Assembly: GCA_950097015.1 (NCBI GenBank)
Contig: CATNEN010000029.1
Location: 8,606,001 to 8,670,000 of the forward strand
Direction of reading: 5' to 3'
Source of the DNA: Macrostomum hystrix
Lineage: Eukaryota; Platyhelminthes; Macrostomidae
Length of the DNA stretch: 64,000 nt
Shown in pieces: positions 12,373 through 25,800 of this stretch (position 1 is its first letter; each line of letters opens with the position of its first letter). The position numbers and the translations under genes are program-made. The notes under the pieces are model-generated. The model was not told where the DNA came from. It ran no database searches and saw only the letters and a list, made by a program, of their open reading frames with translations.

Positions 12373-13186
12373 CCAATTCTTGCGCGCATGGCCTGAGTAA
12401 ACGTATTTTTGCTAAACTGGCCTGCCAATTGAGCAGTGTGCTGTGATCTGACAGGCTTCATCTGAGTCCGCCCAGACAAGATTTACGTCAGCTCAATCAG
12501 CTGTTGATTATTTGCTAGCCGGTTTGAAAGATTTTTCCAGCGACGGATATGGGGTGTCGAATTGAACCACCTGGCCTAATTTACAGCGAAATTTCTGCTA
12601 CAGCAATTACAACTACAACAATGCTGAGGTGAGGAATTTAGCAAGCAGATTAACTCTGGCACGAAGAGTACATTGCCTTGCGATCAGGCCATTTCTTCAC
12701 CAAAAGATGTGAAATGGGCCTGAATCGGTACACGTATTTTTATTAAGCTTAACTTCATTGCTAAGGGGATTAAATATTCGAAAAACTGTTTTAGATAGGA
12801 TTTTTAATGCATTCAATCAGAGCCAGTTTTGTCAACGTGCATACCACTGCCAATTTTTATGATTGCATCAGGGCCAGTTTTGTTAAAAGTGAGTACACTG
12901 ATAAGAATTTCACTGTGTCAACCCCACTGGCGAGACAGTCAGTGTGAATTCATAAACAGATTACATCACAATAAAATTCATCACAGCTTTTCTCACCCCT
13001 GTGTGTGTGTGTGTGTGTGTTTGATTTTAATAGATGAAATGTGCATAGCAGACTTCAATTCAATTCAACGATATATTGCTCAATACTAGCGAGACATCTA
13101 CTCCTTTCTTACTACAACATAACTGAATCATCAAACCTTGTCTCTATTTCAATCGAGAAAAGTGAACAACATTTTTCTAAATAATC
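12373..13186. other. Intergenic with a short (GT)n microsatellite
   Basis: Single-copy sequence with a GT dinucleotide run at about 13002-13020. It leads into the P-element transposase remnant. No terminal inverted repeat could be picked out. Confidence 0.5.
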
Positions 13187-14747
13187 GTGTCAAACAGTTA
13201 TTTGACACTGTATAATAGAGGCCAGTGCCTCTGTTGGGATTTCAACCTGACACTTAAATTCTATTCGCAATTTGATGCCGTAGTTGTTCGCTGCAAAAGC
13301 TTCAGTGTCTCGTTGAAGTATGAACTGAAAGCTGTGTCATCGTCTCTCGTTCAAGTGCTGGAGCTAGAAAACGTTTCCGTCACGGATCCGTCAGTTCAAT
13401 TTGTCTTATCGCAACTGCAGCTATTGTCAGAAAGTCCTACGAGTCGTCAGTATGAGTTAGCCACACTAAGACAGTCTGCTTTAATTTACCTGATATGTAG
13501 TTCGGCGTACTCGCAGCTTCGTAATCTGCTACCTCTTCCCCATCAGCGGACACTGCGAACACATTTGGCTGGACTTGGAGAAGTTGGAACACGCGGACTC
13601 CGAAGAGACCATTCGGACAGTTTTTACAACGTTACGTGGACCTCAGCTAAAATGCGTAGCATTACGTCCAACCGTCCAACCGTCAGTCAGGTTTAGGTGC
13701 AAACATTTGTTCGGTTACGCAGAGGACAGTCCAGCAAAGGCAGCTCGCAGCATTCTAGCCATAATGCTGAAACCATTGACTGGGGCAAGCCCATCATTCT
13801 ACGGCTTATTCCTATTTATCTGCTCAAAGCAGAATTTCTAAAGCAAAGCATCAGTAACTGCATCGAGCAGGTGAACAGGCATGGTGGTTCTGTATTTGCA
13901 CTGTTTGGTGACAATCACCCAACAAATAGAAGGTGCTTTGCCATGTTTAAGGATCTGTCACAGACCAAGGATCGGATTGGAATTGATGCGAATCATCCAA
14001 GTCGTTTTTTGTGATCCACGACATGGCATGGTTCACCTACTGAAGTCAATAAGAAACAACTGGGAAATGGAACAAAATGGTACACAAAAAGTTCGCATTC
14101 CTGAGAGTGACACAACTGTCTCTGCCATATGGGGCGACATCATAAAGGTTTTTAAGTCTGAGGAAAATAACATTGTACGCCGAACAAATCTATCTCATGG
14201 AGCATGCTATCCAAATGGGATTCAAAAGACAGGCGTCTCACTTGCTCTGCAAGTATTTGATGATGAGGTGGCTGCTGCACTTGAATGCGATGGACTTGTG
14301 AAGTTCTGGAAGACTGTGAACTGCCGCAATCCCCACTTTCACATTCGGCTTAATGACCCTGATCGAAAACCAATTTCGTCTGCGTCTGATGAACGTCTCG
14401 GATTCTTGAGGTCACTGGCAGAAGCTGTGTCTGAGTGTGGAGGTTGTCGTCACCAGCGCTTTATTACTGATACCAAGACTGCACTTTGCAATAGTCTTCT
14501 CGGCATTGTCGAAACGTGCTGCCAGCTACTGGAAACAGGTTCTATGCAGTATGTACTGCTCTCTGAATTCCATACAGATCCCTTGGAAGCCGAGTTTGGT
14601 GTTTACCGCCAAATGAGTGGCGGTAACAACTTTATTTCGGTAGAGCAAGTACTACTCAGCGCCCGTCTGAGACGCATGAAGCTCTTCACGACACTCGAAT
14701 TGCCAAGCATTCAACAATTTAATCATTCTCTGCTGAGGGGACATTAG
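13187..14747 (+). pseudogene. P-element/THAP9-like transposase, frameshifted
   Basis: The 3' two thirds of a P-element-superfamily transposase are spread over several frames. Early blocks at 13187-13696 include LLPLPHQRTL. A middle frame (13697-14014) has WGKPIILRLIPIYLLKAEF and ALFGDNHPTNRRCF. The long final frame (about 13990-14747) has HGMVHLLKSIRNNWEME, matching the family's HLLKsiRNNW, then DPLEAEFGVYRQMSGGNNFI and SVEQVLLSARLRRMKL, the family's C-terminal signature. At least two frame changes, near 13690 and 14000, interrupt it, and no N-terminal THAP zinc finger was found upstream. It is a dead transposon copy. Its 3' end merges with a 25-bp tandem repeat. Confidence 0.8.
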
Positions 14748-14930
14748 TTCTCTGCTGCTGAGGGGACATTAGTTCTCTGCTGCTGAGGGGACATTAGTTC
14801 TCTGCGGCTGAGGGGACATTAGTTCTCTGCTGCTGAGGGGACAATAGTTCTCTGCTGCTGAGGGGACATTAGTTCTCTGCTGAGGGACATTATAGTTCTC
14901 TGCTGAGGGGATAGTATTCGCATGTACCTT
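14722..14930. repeat. Minisatellite, 22-25 bp unit
   Basis: About eight copies of CTGAGGGGACATTAGTTCTC with a variable number of CTG triplets between them. It starts inside the 3' end of the P-element transposase frame, so it arose within the element or fused with it. Confidence 0.92.
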
Positions 14931-15117
14931 AGTAGCATAAAGCTGAGTAGTATCAAACGTAAGTTTATTTTGTAATTCTGCCCCCATTGGGGCTCTTGGT
15001 GTACAGACCGAATGTCTCAAAATGTATTCGAGCTCAGACTAACTATTTTTGTATTTATTGAGAATTCAAATTCTCGCTGAATAACAATCACGTATATTCG
15101 CAATCAGGGAAATTCAT

Positions 15118-18100
15118 ACTGGTTAACTGAGAGACGAGGATCTGTTGATTGAGAGATGAGGATCTGTTGATTGAGAGACGAGGATCTGTTGATTGAGAGA
15201 CGAGGATCTGTTGATTGAGAGATGAGGATCTGTTGATTGAGAGACGAGGATCTGTTAATTGATCTGTTGATTGAGAGATGAGGATCTGTTGATTGAGAGA
15301 TGAGGATCTGTTGATTGAGAGACGAGGATCTGTTAATTGATCTGTTGATTGAGAGATGAGGATCTGTTGATTGATCTGTTGATTGAGAGATGAGGATCTG
15401 TTGATTGAGAGACGAGGATCTGTTGATTGAGAGACGAGGATCTGTTGATTGAGAGATGAGGATCTGTTGATTGAGAGACGAGGATCTGTTGATTGAGAGA
15501 TGAGGATCTGTTGATTGAGAGACGAGGATCTGTTAATTGATCTGTTGATTGAGAGATGAGGATCTGTTGATTGAGAGACGAGGATCTGTTGATTGAGAGA
15601 CGAGGATCTGTTGATTGAGAGATGAGGATCTGTTGATTGAGAGACGAGGATCTGTTGATTGAGAGATGAGGATCTGTTGATTGAGAGACGAGGATCTGTT
15701 AATTGATCTGTTGATTGAGAGATGAGGATCTGTTGATTGAGAGATGAGGATCTGTTGATTGAGAGACGAGGATCTGTTGATTGAGAGACGAGGATCTGTT
15801 GATTGAGAGATGAGGATCTGTTGATTGAGAGATGAGGATCTGTTGATTGAGAGATGAGGATCTGTTGATTGAGAGATGAGGATCTGTTGATTGAGAGATG
15901 AGGATCTGTTGATTGAGAGATGAGGATCTGTTGATTGAGAGATGAGGATCTGTTAATTGATCTGCTGATTGAGAGATGAGGATCTGTTGATTGAGAGATG
16001 AGGATCTGTTGATTGAGAGAAGAGGATCTGTTGATTGAGAGATGAGGATCTGTTGATTGAGAGATGAGGATCTGTTGATTGAGAGATGAGGATCTGTTGA
16101 TTGAGAGATGAGGATCAGTTAATTGAGAGATGAGGATCTGTTGATTGAGAGATGAGGATCTGTTAATTGAGATATGAGGATCTGTTGATTGATAGATGAG
16201 GATCAGTTAATTGAGAGATGAGGATCTGTTGATTGAGAGATGAGGATCTGTTAATTGAGATATGAGGATCTGTTGATTGATAGATGAGGATCAGTTAATT
16301 GAGAGATGAAGATCTGTTGATTGAGAGACGAGGATCAGTTAATTGAGAGATGAGGATCTGTTGATTGAGAGACGAGGATCAGTTAATTGAGAGATGAAGA
16401 TCTGTTGATTGAGAGACGAGGATCTGTTGATTGAGAGATGAGGATCTGTTGATTGAGAGACGAGGATCTGTTAATTGATCTGTTAATTGAGATATGAGGA
16501 TCTGTTGATTGAGAGATGAGGATCTGTTGATTGAGAGACGAGGATCTGTTGATTGAGAGACGAGGATCTGTTGATTGAGAGATGAGGATCTGTTGATTGA
16601 GAGACGAGGATCTGTTAATTGATCTGTTGATTGAGAGATGAGGATCTGTTGATTGAGAGATGAGGATCTGTTGATTGAGAGACGAGGATCTGTTAATTGA
16701 TCTGTTGATTGAGAGATGAGGATCTGTTGATTGATCTGTTGATTGAGAGATGAGGATCTGTTGATTGAGAGACGAGGATCTGTTGATTGAGAGACGAGGA
16801 TCTGTTGATTGAGAGATGAGGATCTGTTGATTGAGAGACGAGGATCTGTTGATTGAGAGATGAGGATCTGTTGATTGAGAGACGAGGATCTGTTAATTGA
16901 TCTGTTGATTGAGAGATGAGGATCTGTTGATTGAGAGACGAGGATCTGTTGATTGAGAGACGAGGATCTGTTGATTGAGAGATGAGGATCTGTTGATTGA
17001 GAGACGAGGATCTGTTGATTGAGAGATGAGGATCTGTTGATTGAGAGACGAGGATCTGTTAATTGATCTGTTGATTGAGAGATGAGGATCTGTTGATTGA
17101 GAGATGAGGATCTGTTGATTGAGAGACGAGGATCTGTTGATTGAGAGACGAGGATCTGTTGATTGAGAGATGAGGATCTGTTGATTGAGAGATGAGGATC
17201 TGTTGATTGAGAGATGAGGATCTGTTGATTGAGAGATGAGGATCTGTTGATTGAGAGATGAGGATCTGTTGATTGAGAGATGAGGATCTGTTGATTGAGA
17301 GATGAGGATCTGTTAATTGATCTGCTGATTGAGAGATGAGGATCTGTTGATTGAGAGATGAGGATCTGTTGATTGAGAGAAGAGGATCTGTTGATTGAGA
17401 GATGAGGATCTGTTGATTGAGAGATGAGGATCTGTTGATTGAGAGATGAGGATCTGTTGATTGAGAGATGAGGATCTGTTAATTGAGATATGAGGATCTG
17501 TTGATTGATAGATGAGGATCAGTTAATTGAGAGATGAGGATCTGTTGATTGAGAGATGAGGATCTGTTAATTGAGATATGAGGATCTGTTGATTGATAGA
17601 TGAGGATCAGTTAATTGAGAGATGAAGATCTGTTGATTGAGAGACGAGGATCAGTTAATTGAGAGATGAGGATCTGTTGATTGAGAGACGAGGATCAGTT
17701 AATTGAGAGATGAAGATCTGTTGATTGAGAGACGAGGATCTGTTGATTGAGAGATGAGGATCTGTTGATTGAGAGACGAGGATCTGTTAATTGATCTGTT
17801 AATTGAGATATGAGGATCTGTTGATTGAGAGATGAGGATCTGTTGATTGAGATATGAGGATCTGTTGATTGAGAGATGAGGATCTGTTGATTGAGAGATG
17901 AGGATCTGTTGATTGAGAGATGAGGATCTGTTAATTGATCTGCTGATTGAGAGATGAGGATCTGTTGATTGAGAGATGAGGATCTGTTGATTGAGAGACG
18001 AGGATCTGTTGATTGAGAGATGAGGATCTGTTGATTGAGAGACGAGGATCTGTTGATTGAGAGATGAGGATCTGTTAATTGAGAGATGAAGATCTGTTGA

Positions 18101-19022
18101 TTGAGAGATGAGGATCAGTTAATTGAGAGATGAAGATCTGTTGATTGAGAGACGAGGATCTGTTGATTGAGAGATGAGGATCTGTTGATTGAGAGACGAG
18201 GATCTGTTGATTGAGAGATGAGGATCTGTTAATTGAGAGATGAAGATCTGTTGATTGAGAGACGAGGATCTGTTGATTGAGAGATGAAGATCTGTTGATT
18301 GAGAGATGAGGATCAGTTAATTGAGAGATGAAGATCTGTTGATTGAGAGATGAGGATCTGTTGATTGAGAGATGAAGATCTGTTGATTGAGAGATGAGGA
18401 TCTGTTGATTGAGAGATGAAGATCTGTTGATTGAGAGATGAGGATCAGTTAATTGAGAGATGAGGATCTGTTGATTGAGAGATGAGGATCTGTTGATTGA
18501 GAGATGAGGATCTGTTGATTGAGAGATGAGGATCTGTTGATTGAGAGATGAGGATCAGTTAATTGAGAGATGAGGATCTGTTAATTGAGATATGAGGATC
18601 TGTTGATTGAGTGACGAGGATCTGTTGATTGAGAGATGAGGATCTGTTAATTGAGAGATGAGGATCTGTTGATTGAGAGATGAGGATCTGTTGATTGAGA
18701 GATGAGGATCTGTTGATTGAGAGATGAGGATCTGTTGATTGAGAGATGAGGATCAGTTAATTGAGAGATGAGGATCTGTTGATTGAGAGATGAGGATCTG
18801 TTGATTGAGAGATGAGGATCAGTTAATTGAGAGATGAGGATCTGTTGATTGAGAGAAGAGGATCTGTTGATTGAGAGATGAGGATCTGTTAATTGAGAGA
18901 TGAGGATCTGTTGATTGAGAGACGAGGATCTGTTGATTGAGAGACGAGGATCTGTTGATTGAGAGATGAGGATCTGTTGATTGAGCGATGGGGATCCGTT
19001 AATTGAGAGATGAGGATCAGCT
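15118..19022. repeat. Minisatellite, 22-bp unit, about 3.9 kb, with higher-order repeat
   Basis: Roughly 175 copies of GTTGATTGAGAGATGAGGAT(CT), with variants GACGAGG, AGAAGAGG, TTAATTGA and GATCAG. Marker variants recur at a fixed offset of 1,360 bp (for example 15361 with 16721, and 15961 with 17321), showing that a block of about 1.36 kb was duplicated. It ends 0.8 kb upstream of the CBF-beta start codon. Confidence 0.97.
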
Positions 19023-19839
19023 CTCTGGAACCCAAGTGTATAAAATAAGTGAATGACGCTTGCATTTCCCTTTTTATTAAAATCCGCTACCGAAGCCGCT
19101 GAGCGAGCCTTTCAGTCAACAGTAGCAAGTCCAAAGTTTGTCTTTTTTAACGTGGCTTCAGTGCGCTCAATCTTATTTAATCAGGTTTAAATTCGATCTA
19201 TTTATCTCACAAGTTAGCCTAAAAAAATTCACGACTTCGTTAAATCCACCATCCGTGCAGAATTAAACTTGCCGGGGGAAGCAAAGCCTTATCTGTGCAT
19301 GCACCCCATCAGTTTGGGGTGAGGGTGAATCCCGATTCAGGAAATGCCGCGCGGTAAAGTGGGCGGCGCTTTCTAACGCACGATTGAGGGCTGGGGTTGG
19401 CGGGTCGGCGGCCTTTATCTGCCTTTGGCTAAAAAAGACCCTCGCGAGCTAAAAATAGCACTCGGGAAATCCTATGGCCATATTAGGCACTCACGGCAGC
19501 GGCCAATCGGCGCGCTCAATGGGAGGGAAGCCCTTTGCTTTCCTTCGCCCCAGCCATTCATTGAACTCGAATGTGTTCGGGCTGAGGGTGGGTTTGGGTG
19601 TGGGGAAGGGGTTAAATGCACGTCTTTATAAAAATCAGCGAGAATCCGAGAGAAAGCCCCGGACTTGCAGACTTGCAGAAGCTACAAAATTTGAAGTGCC
19701 GATAAAATCAATATTTCTAAGCCAGTTCATAAATGCACCGCGCTGTCACAACAGCGTAATTAATGTAATCTTGGCCCAGTTAATAATGCGAGATACCGGC
19801 GCTCTGCTAGGCTACCTGATAAAACTACTGCAGCCCGGC
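19023..19839 (+). promoter_or_regulatory. Probable CBF-beta promoter and 5' leader
   Basis: Single-copy, locally GC-rich sequence between the 22-bp array and the CBF-beta ATG. A CCAAT motif lies at 19503-19507 and a TATAAAA at 19627-19633, about 210 bp before the ATG. An acceptor-like ACTACTGCAG ends at 19833, only six bases before the start codon, so the leader may be spliced or trans-spliced. The promoter call is inferred from motifs and position only. Confidence 0.35.
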
Positions 19840-22800
19840 ATGCCCAGAGTTGTGCCAGACCAGAGGCGCAAGTTTCAACACGACGACTTGCTGAGAAAAC
19901 TGGCTGATGACAGTCCGGTAAGCTGCCGTAGAATTCGTTATCTGTTTGGGCCCATGTCTGCGTCTCACCTGTTAGATTAATATCTCACCTGTTAGATTAT
20001 TGTCTCAACTTTTAGATTATTGTCTCACCTGTTAGATTATTGTCTCACCTGTTAGATTATTGTCTCACCTGTTAGATTAATGTCTCACCTGTTAGATTAA
20101 TGTCTCACCTGTTCGATCAATGTCTCACCTGTTAGAATGATGGCTCACCTGTTAGATTAATATGTCACCTGTTCAATTACGACTAAAAGGTTGGATAAGC
20201 TTTGGCTTGCTAAATATTTATCTACTAAAGCTAGATATCCATCTGTAAAAGATAAGTTGTTTAGTCTACTTTCCAATTAGTAAAAATGAATCCGAAAATC
20301 GCCAAAGCAATCGATACTATTTAAGTAAGTTGAATTGGTGCCAAAACCGACGTGAAAGCTCACGGTATTCGCGAATTCACAGGTGGCCTACTCGCCGCAC
20401 CGGGACAGACCCATTGTCGAACGCCGAGGCCTCATGCGACAGGAGCTACAGGAAGGTTTCCTTACACTGGTGAGTCTATTCTCAATCTGCGGCTCAGGGC
20501 CATAATAGTTGTTCCGCCGATGATTTTCAACCGATCACCGCAGTTCCTCCTCTCCTTTACCAGATCGATAATGGCTTCCATATTGGCTCCCCAACCCCAA
20601 GCCGAGCTAATAATATCCTCAGCGTGTCGCCCTGCAACATACAGCCATAGTAGGGAGGGCAGATACGCGCTGAAGAAAATGGGAACCCAAGGTGAACTAT
20701 ACAAATGGATATGTCCAAGGGTGTAGCCAAAAATAGAGTCACTTGGAGCAGGGGGAGCTTGCACGCTGACTGCTTGTGTGGCAACAAGAGCTTCAACTTT
20801 TCTCAACCGCCGGCAAGCAGAGCCGTTGCCATGGGCCTCAGTAGCCGGTTCTAGAAAGCACTTTTTTAGCTAAGCTGAGCAAACTTTCATTGCGGGGAAG
20901 AATTTTAGAAGCTAAAATGTTTAAATGACTTTCTGGATTAGTTTCTTTCTGGTCAAAATGGTCCAGCGGGAATTCGACAGAATCTGACAGACAGCCATGT
21001 CATTTAGCGGAATGCATTTTATAGAACTCCATTTAGTTATAAATTGCTGCAGAAAATTATTTTTAGCTGGGGAGAGAAAGCGGGCGGCACAACAGAGAAA
21101 AAACTATCGGATGCCAAAACTCCCACAATAACTGGATAATTTGCACGAAATTCCTAGACCATGCAGTGCAAATATAAGCAGCAATAACAAATAGCTATAG
21201 TCACCATTTATAGCCAGTCGAATGCATCGTCCAGTCTAATATGGGGATTTTTCCACTTTAAGCCTGTTTAAATAGATTGATTAAGATTTGTTAACCTGTT
21301 GAGCCCAATTCATTGATCTCTGAGACCAGTTCCGTATTTTCACTTCCTTCCCTGCATTCATATTGAAGCAAAGTTCTCTATAGATTTCCTTATAGCTACT
21401 AGGATTCTATTTTTATCCTATAGTAAAAAACTCAGATTTCCATACTGCGGATTGGGGATTATTTTTACCTCGCATGGGCAAAAATATTTTCTAAATTTAG
21501 CGGTTGTAAAAACTATTGGACTACTCCTACGCACTTTCACTTTATCCCCGCAGCCCAATCCCCCTCGACGTTGGACGGGATTATATCATGGGGAATCCCA
21601 CCTTTGAAGGTCTCCACGCCCTTTTGCATTTTCCAAATTTCTACACAGGGGAGAGGGGAGAGAGGAGAAAAGTGCTTTCGAGATGGCGAGGCCGTGAGCC
21701 TAGGGGCGGCTGGCGTGCGCACGGCGACCTAAAAATATCCCAAAGCCTAATTTAGCCTAGGACAGCCGTGGCTAGTGGTCCCCAGGCACTGCCGTGTCTA
21801 CTGCCGTGTGGCTACTTCTTTTTATCGAGCGCCAACCCATCCGGGGGTTTTGTTGCTAATTTGCACATTTGCGCCTTGTGTTGAAACATGAAAACCCTGC
21901 TATGCACTGCCCAGTCCGTCTGCAACATGGGACTGACGCTGCGCCTGGTCTTCGACTCGACGCCGTGGGCCCAGAAGCCGAACGGTCAACGCGAAGTTAC
22001 AACTGAAGAGGTACGAGTGGACGAGAGCGGTCGGGTGAGTGCTGGGAAACCCTCTGTACTCAATTGCTGAGTACAAATTGAACTTTTCTGAATGAAATTG
22101 AAATGCTTGATCATGCTTCAATCTACATGGCTATGTTAGGCACTATTTTTACGTCGAATCCTAAAGACAACATTGATGAAACAGGGGAGATATGACCGAG
22201 GGGCGTCGGTAGACACAGCAGTTAGACAGGGGGAGAGATTTGACAGGGGAGAGATTTGACAGGGGAGAGATTTGACAGGGGGAAAGATTTGACAGGGGAG
22301 AGATTTGACAGGGGAGAGATTTGACAGGGGAGAGATTTTACAGGGGAGAGATTTGACAGGGGGAGAGATTTGACAGGGGAGAGATTTGACAGGGGGGAGA
22401 GATTTGACAGGGGAGAGATTTGACAGGGGAGAGATTTGACAGGGGAGAGATTTGACAGGGGAGAGATTTGACAGGGGAGAGATTTGACAGGGGAGAGATT
22501 TGACAGGGGAGAGATTTGACAGGGGGAGAGATTTGACAGGGGAGAGATTTGACAGGGGGGAGAGATTTGACAGGGGAGAGATTTGACAGGGGAGAGATTT
22601 GACAGGGGAGAGATTTGACAGGGGAGAGATTTGACAGGGGAGAGATTTGACAGGGGAGAGATTTGACAGGGGAGAGATTTGACAGGGGAGAGATTTGACA
22701 GGGGAGAGATTTGACAGGGGAGAGATTTGACAGGGGAGAGATTTTACAGGGGAGAGATTTGACAGGGGAGAGATTTTACAGGGGAGAGATTTGACAGGGG

Positions 22801-25800
22801 GAGAGATTTGACAGGGGAGAGATTTGACAGGGGAGAGATGAGACAGGAGGAGATGAGGGAGTCAAGAGTAGATGTTGGAAGGGGCGAATGGGGCCGGAGC
22901 GGGCCATATATGGCCTTGTCCTGCAAGGCCTGTTGTTTACAGGCAAATGGTACATATTAAAGTAAATTATACTCGTATAGAATCACCGAGATTTTAAACA
23001 AGGGATAAGAAACTCTTTGATTTTGCACTTTAGCCAAGCTTTAGCCTTCTTCAAAAACACCTGTCAGTTTCCAGTTGCTTTGTCTGAGCCAGCCCTAGTC
23101 CGTCTGCACTGATAGGCACACAACATTGCGCAGAGGCGGGTCCGCCCACATCCCCATATGTCATGTCAAAATCGAAGTTGCTAGAACCCCAAATCATTCG
23201 CTCCAATTGATCGGAGCCGAACCGCCCACGCTGTTATTTGCGCCCCTATCCGAAAATTCAGATTGGATTTGCAACTATGCGCACGTGGATTATAGGCTAT
23301 TTAGTTAATTTTAGCTGGCAGCTCTAGGCCATAGACAACGATTTAGAGTGCCGGTTGTAGACTACAAAATAAGAGAAATTGTTTAATAACGATCTAAATT
23401 TTTCCTTAACATGGAATCCGTAGTCTATGGCAAATAGTCGTAACTTTTTAAGAAAATTCTATATATCGTTTAATGCTCCTGGATCGTATTATGCGATTTA
23501 GCATACTTCTATTTACCTTTATGCATCTAAAAAACACGTGGACAGTACAGTTATCTAAGCTGTGGAAAATGGAAAAATAAACCACAACAACTAGACGAAG
23601 AAAGGACAAATGAAGGTTTCTGTCTGTGAGAATGAATGCGCTTGTGCGTGTGTGGAAAAAGGGAGCATAAGGAAAACGGAAATTAAGAGGGAAGTTCCTT
23701 GTAATTTAGCTAATATCCTGTAACTAGCTCGTATGTGTATGTATTTGATTATTGTTCCCCCTGTCCTTGATTTAGAATTTTTTAAACTTCCCCAAACTTA
23801 AGTGAAATATCTATGCTTCCATCGGTGCCTTAGTATTTTTCAATCTTAGACTTCAAAATAAAACTAGCAAAAAATAAACGAATGCTCATTTTTCAATGAG
23901 TACTTTGTTCACATAACGGATAATTTTAATTATAATTCAAATATTCAAATAATTCAAAAAATTCAAATTATAATTTGAATGAGTGAGCTAGTCAAGTCGT
24001 AGAATATGTTTAAAAAATAAGGCTGATAAAAATGATTCCACAACTTTGCGCTTTACACGTGTTATCAAGAGAAGCCCATATTAATTTAACGCACTTATTT
24101 TTTTCTGATGTATGTACATAGGCCCCGCCCCACCAGTCCCTCTACCCTGTCTAACTCGTCAATGAAGTTTAGTTGGGGTGGTGGGTGCACGAGCGGCGCC
24201 GGGTTTGGGGTGGTGGGCCGGAGTGGGGGGGTCAGCAGAGTGCAAGCCGATTATATATGGAATGTGTTGGGCCATGTCACATATTAGAGAGGGGTTTCAT
24301 TGAAACGGGGGACCCCCTTGTCCAAGTCCCTAGCCTTAGTGCTCTGAATAAGTATAGATTGCATGAAATGTAGAACGATTGCACTGACTGCAGTTGGCGT
24401 GGGTGGTTGGGGGGATTGCCCGGAAAAGGGCCCTAACTAAACTTTTTCTTTTCCACGCTGTCTCACGCGGCATCAGTACATTTTAGGTGCATTTTTAGGC
24501 TTAGTTAGTTTTCCTTTCTTCATTCTTTCTTCTATTACTAAGAGAGTCATTTAGGCAATCCAAGCAACACGAACTCAACTTTTATAACGGCATAACTTGC
24601 CCCCCGGCGGTTTAACTCTTGGCTGAAGAATTATCAACGATTCGGCCAGCTGGCTTTTTAATTATAAAAGTTGCCGCCATTTACAGCCAACTTCGGCATC
24701 ATCAAAGACTTGCTGCTTACCATCGCTCTATCTGTGTGTGCACCTTCGATTGCACCCAATATAGAGTTAGATAGAGGAGATCGCAAGTTACGATTGTCCT
24801 GGGAAACTTCTCGAAGAATATTCGTAAACCGAACATGACCCTGTCCTGACCTAGCAGCTGGGTCATGACCTGTCCTTCTATAGCAGCTTATTGTATTAGA
24901 GTCAAACGAGTCAGTTCCTAAAAATAAGACCCAACTGTTGCAAATAACCTCATTTGTTAAGCCCTCCTATATAGACTATTCTATATGAAATTGCCAAGAG
25001 ATCTAAAAGGCATAAACAATTTCTAATATATTTCATATTCGTATTTATGAACATGTTGTGGAGCATCATAATCTTTAACGGCGCTGTTCAGTGTGACTTT
25101 CATTAGATATCGCACTAGATTCGTGGCTAATTATAGAACCACTGAAGCTATTTTCGAACATTAAAATAGCTGATTTATAACTATTATTTATTAGGGATTG
25201 TTTCATATCTACTTGTTCTTTTGTCACGACCGCTCACTTAAGAAATGGAGAGAGAATGCTGCTCATTGTGGTGACCATGATACAGAGAATGCTGCTCATT
25301 GTGGTGACCATGATACAGAGAATGCTGCTCATTGTGGTGACCATGATACAGAGAATGCTGCTCATTGTGGTGACCATGATACAGAGAATGCTGCTCATTG
25401 TGGTGACCATGATACAGAGAATGCTGCTCATTGTGGTGACCATGATACAGAGAATGCTGCTCATTGTGGTGACCATGATACAGAGAATGCTGCTCATTGT
25501 GGTGACCATGATACAGAGAATGCTGCTCATTGTGGTGACCATGATACAGAGAATGCTGCTCATTGTGGTGACCATGATACAGAGAATGCTGCTCATTGTG
25601 GTGACCATGATACAGAGAATGCTGCTCATTGTGGTGACCATGATACAGAGAATGCTGCTCATTGTGGTGACCATGATACAGAGAATGCTGCTCATTGTGG
25701 TGACCATGATACAGAGAATGCTGCTCATTGTGGTGACCATGATACAGAGAATGCTGCTCATTGTGGTGACCATGATACAGAGAATGCTGCTCATTGTGGT

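Noticed and set aside
11234-12446. Three overlapping long open frames rich in HTQTSVPHRFPTLKHQ
   Set aside because: All are readings of the same 32-bp array. The unit simply lacks stops.
23961-23980. Perfect 20-bp AT-rich palindrome as a regulatory site
   Set aside because: It lies in a run of ATTCAAAT-type low-complexity sequence, so chance is likely. Noted only.
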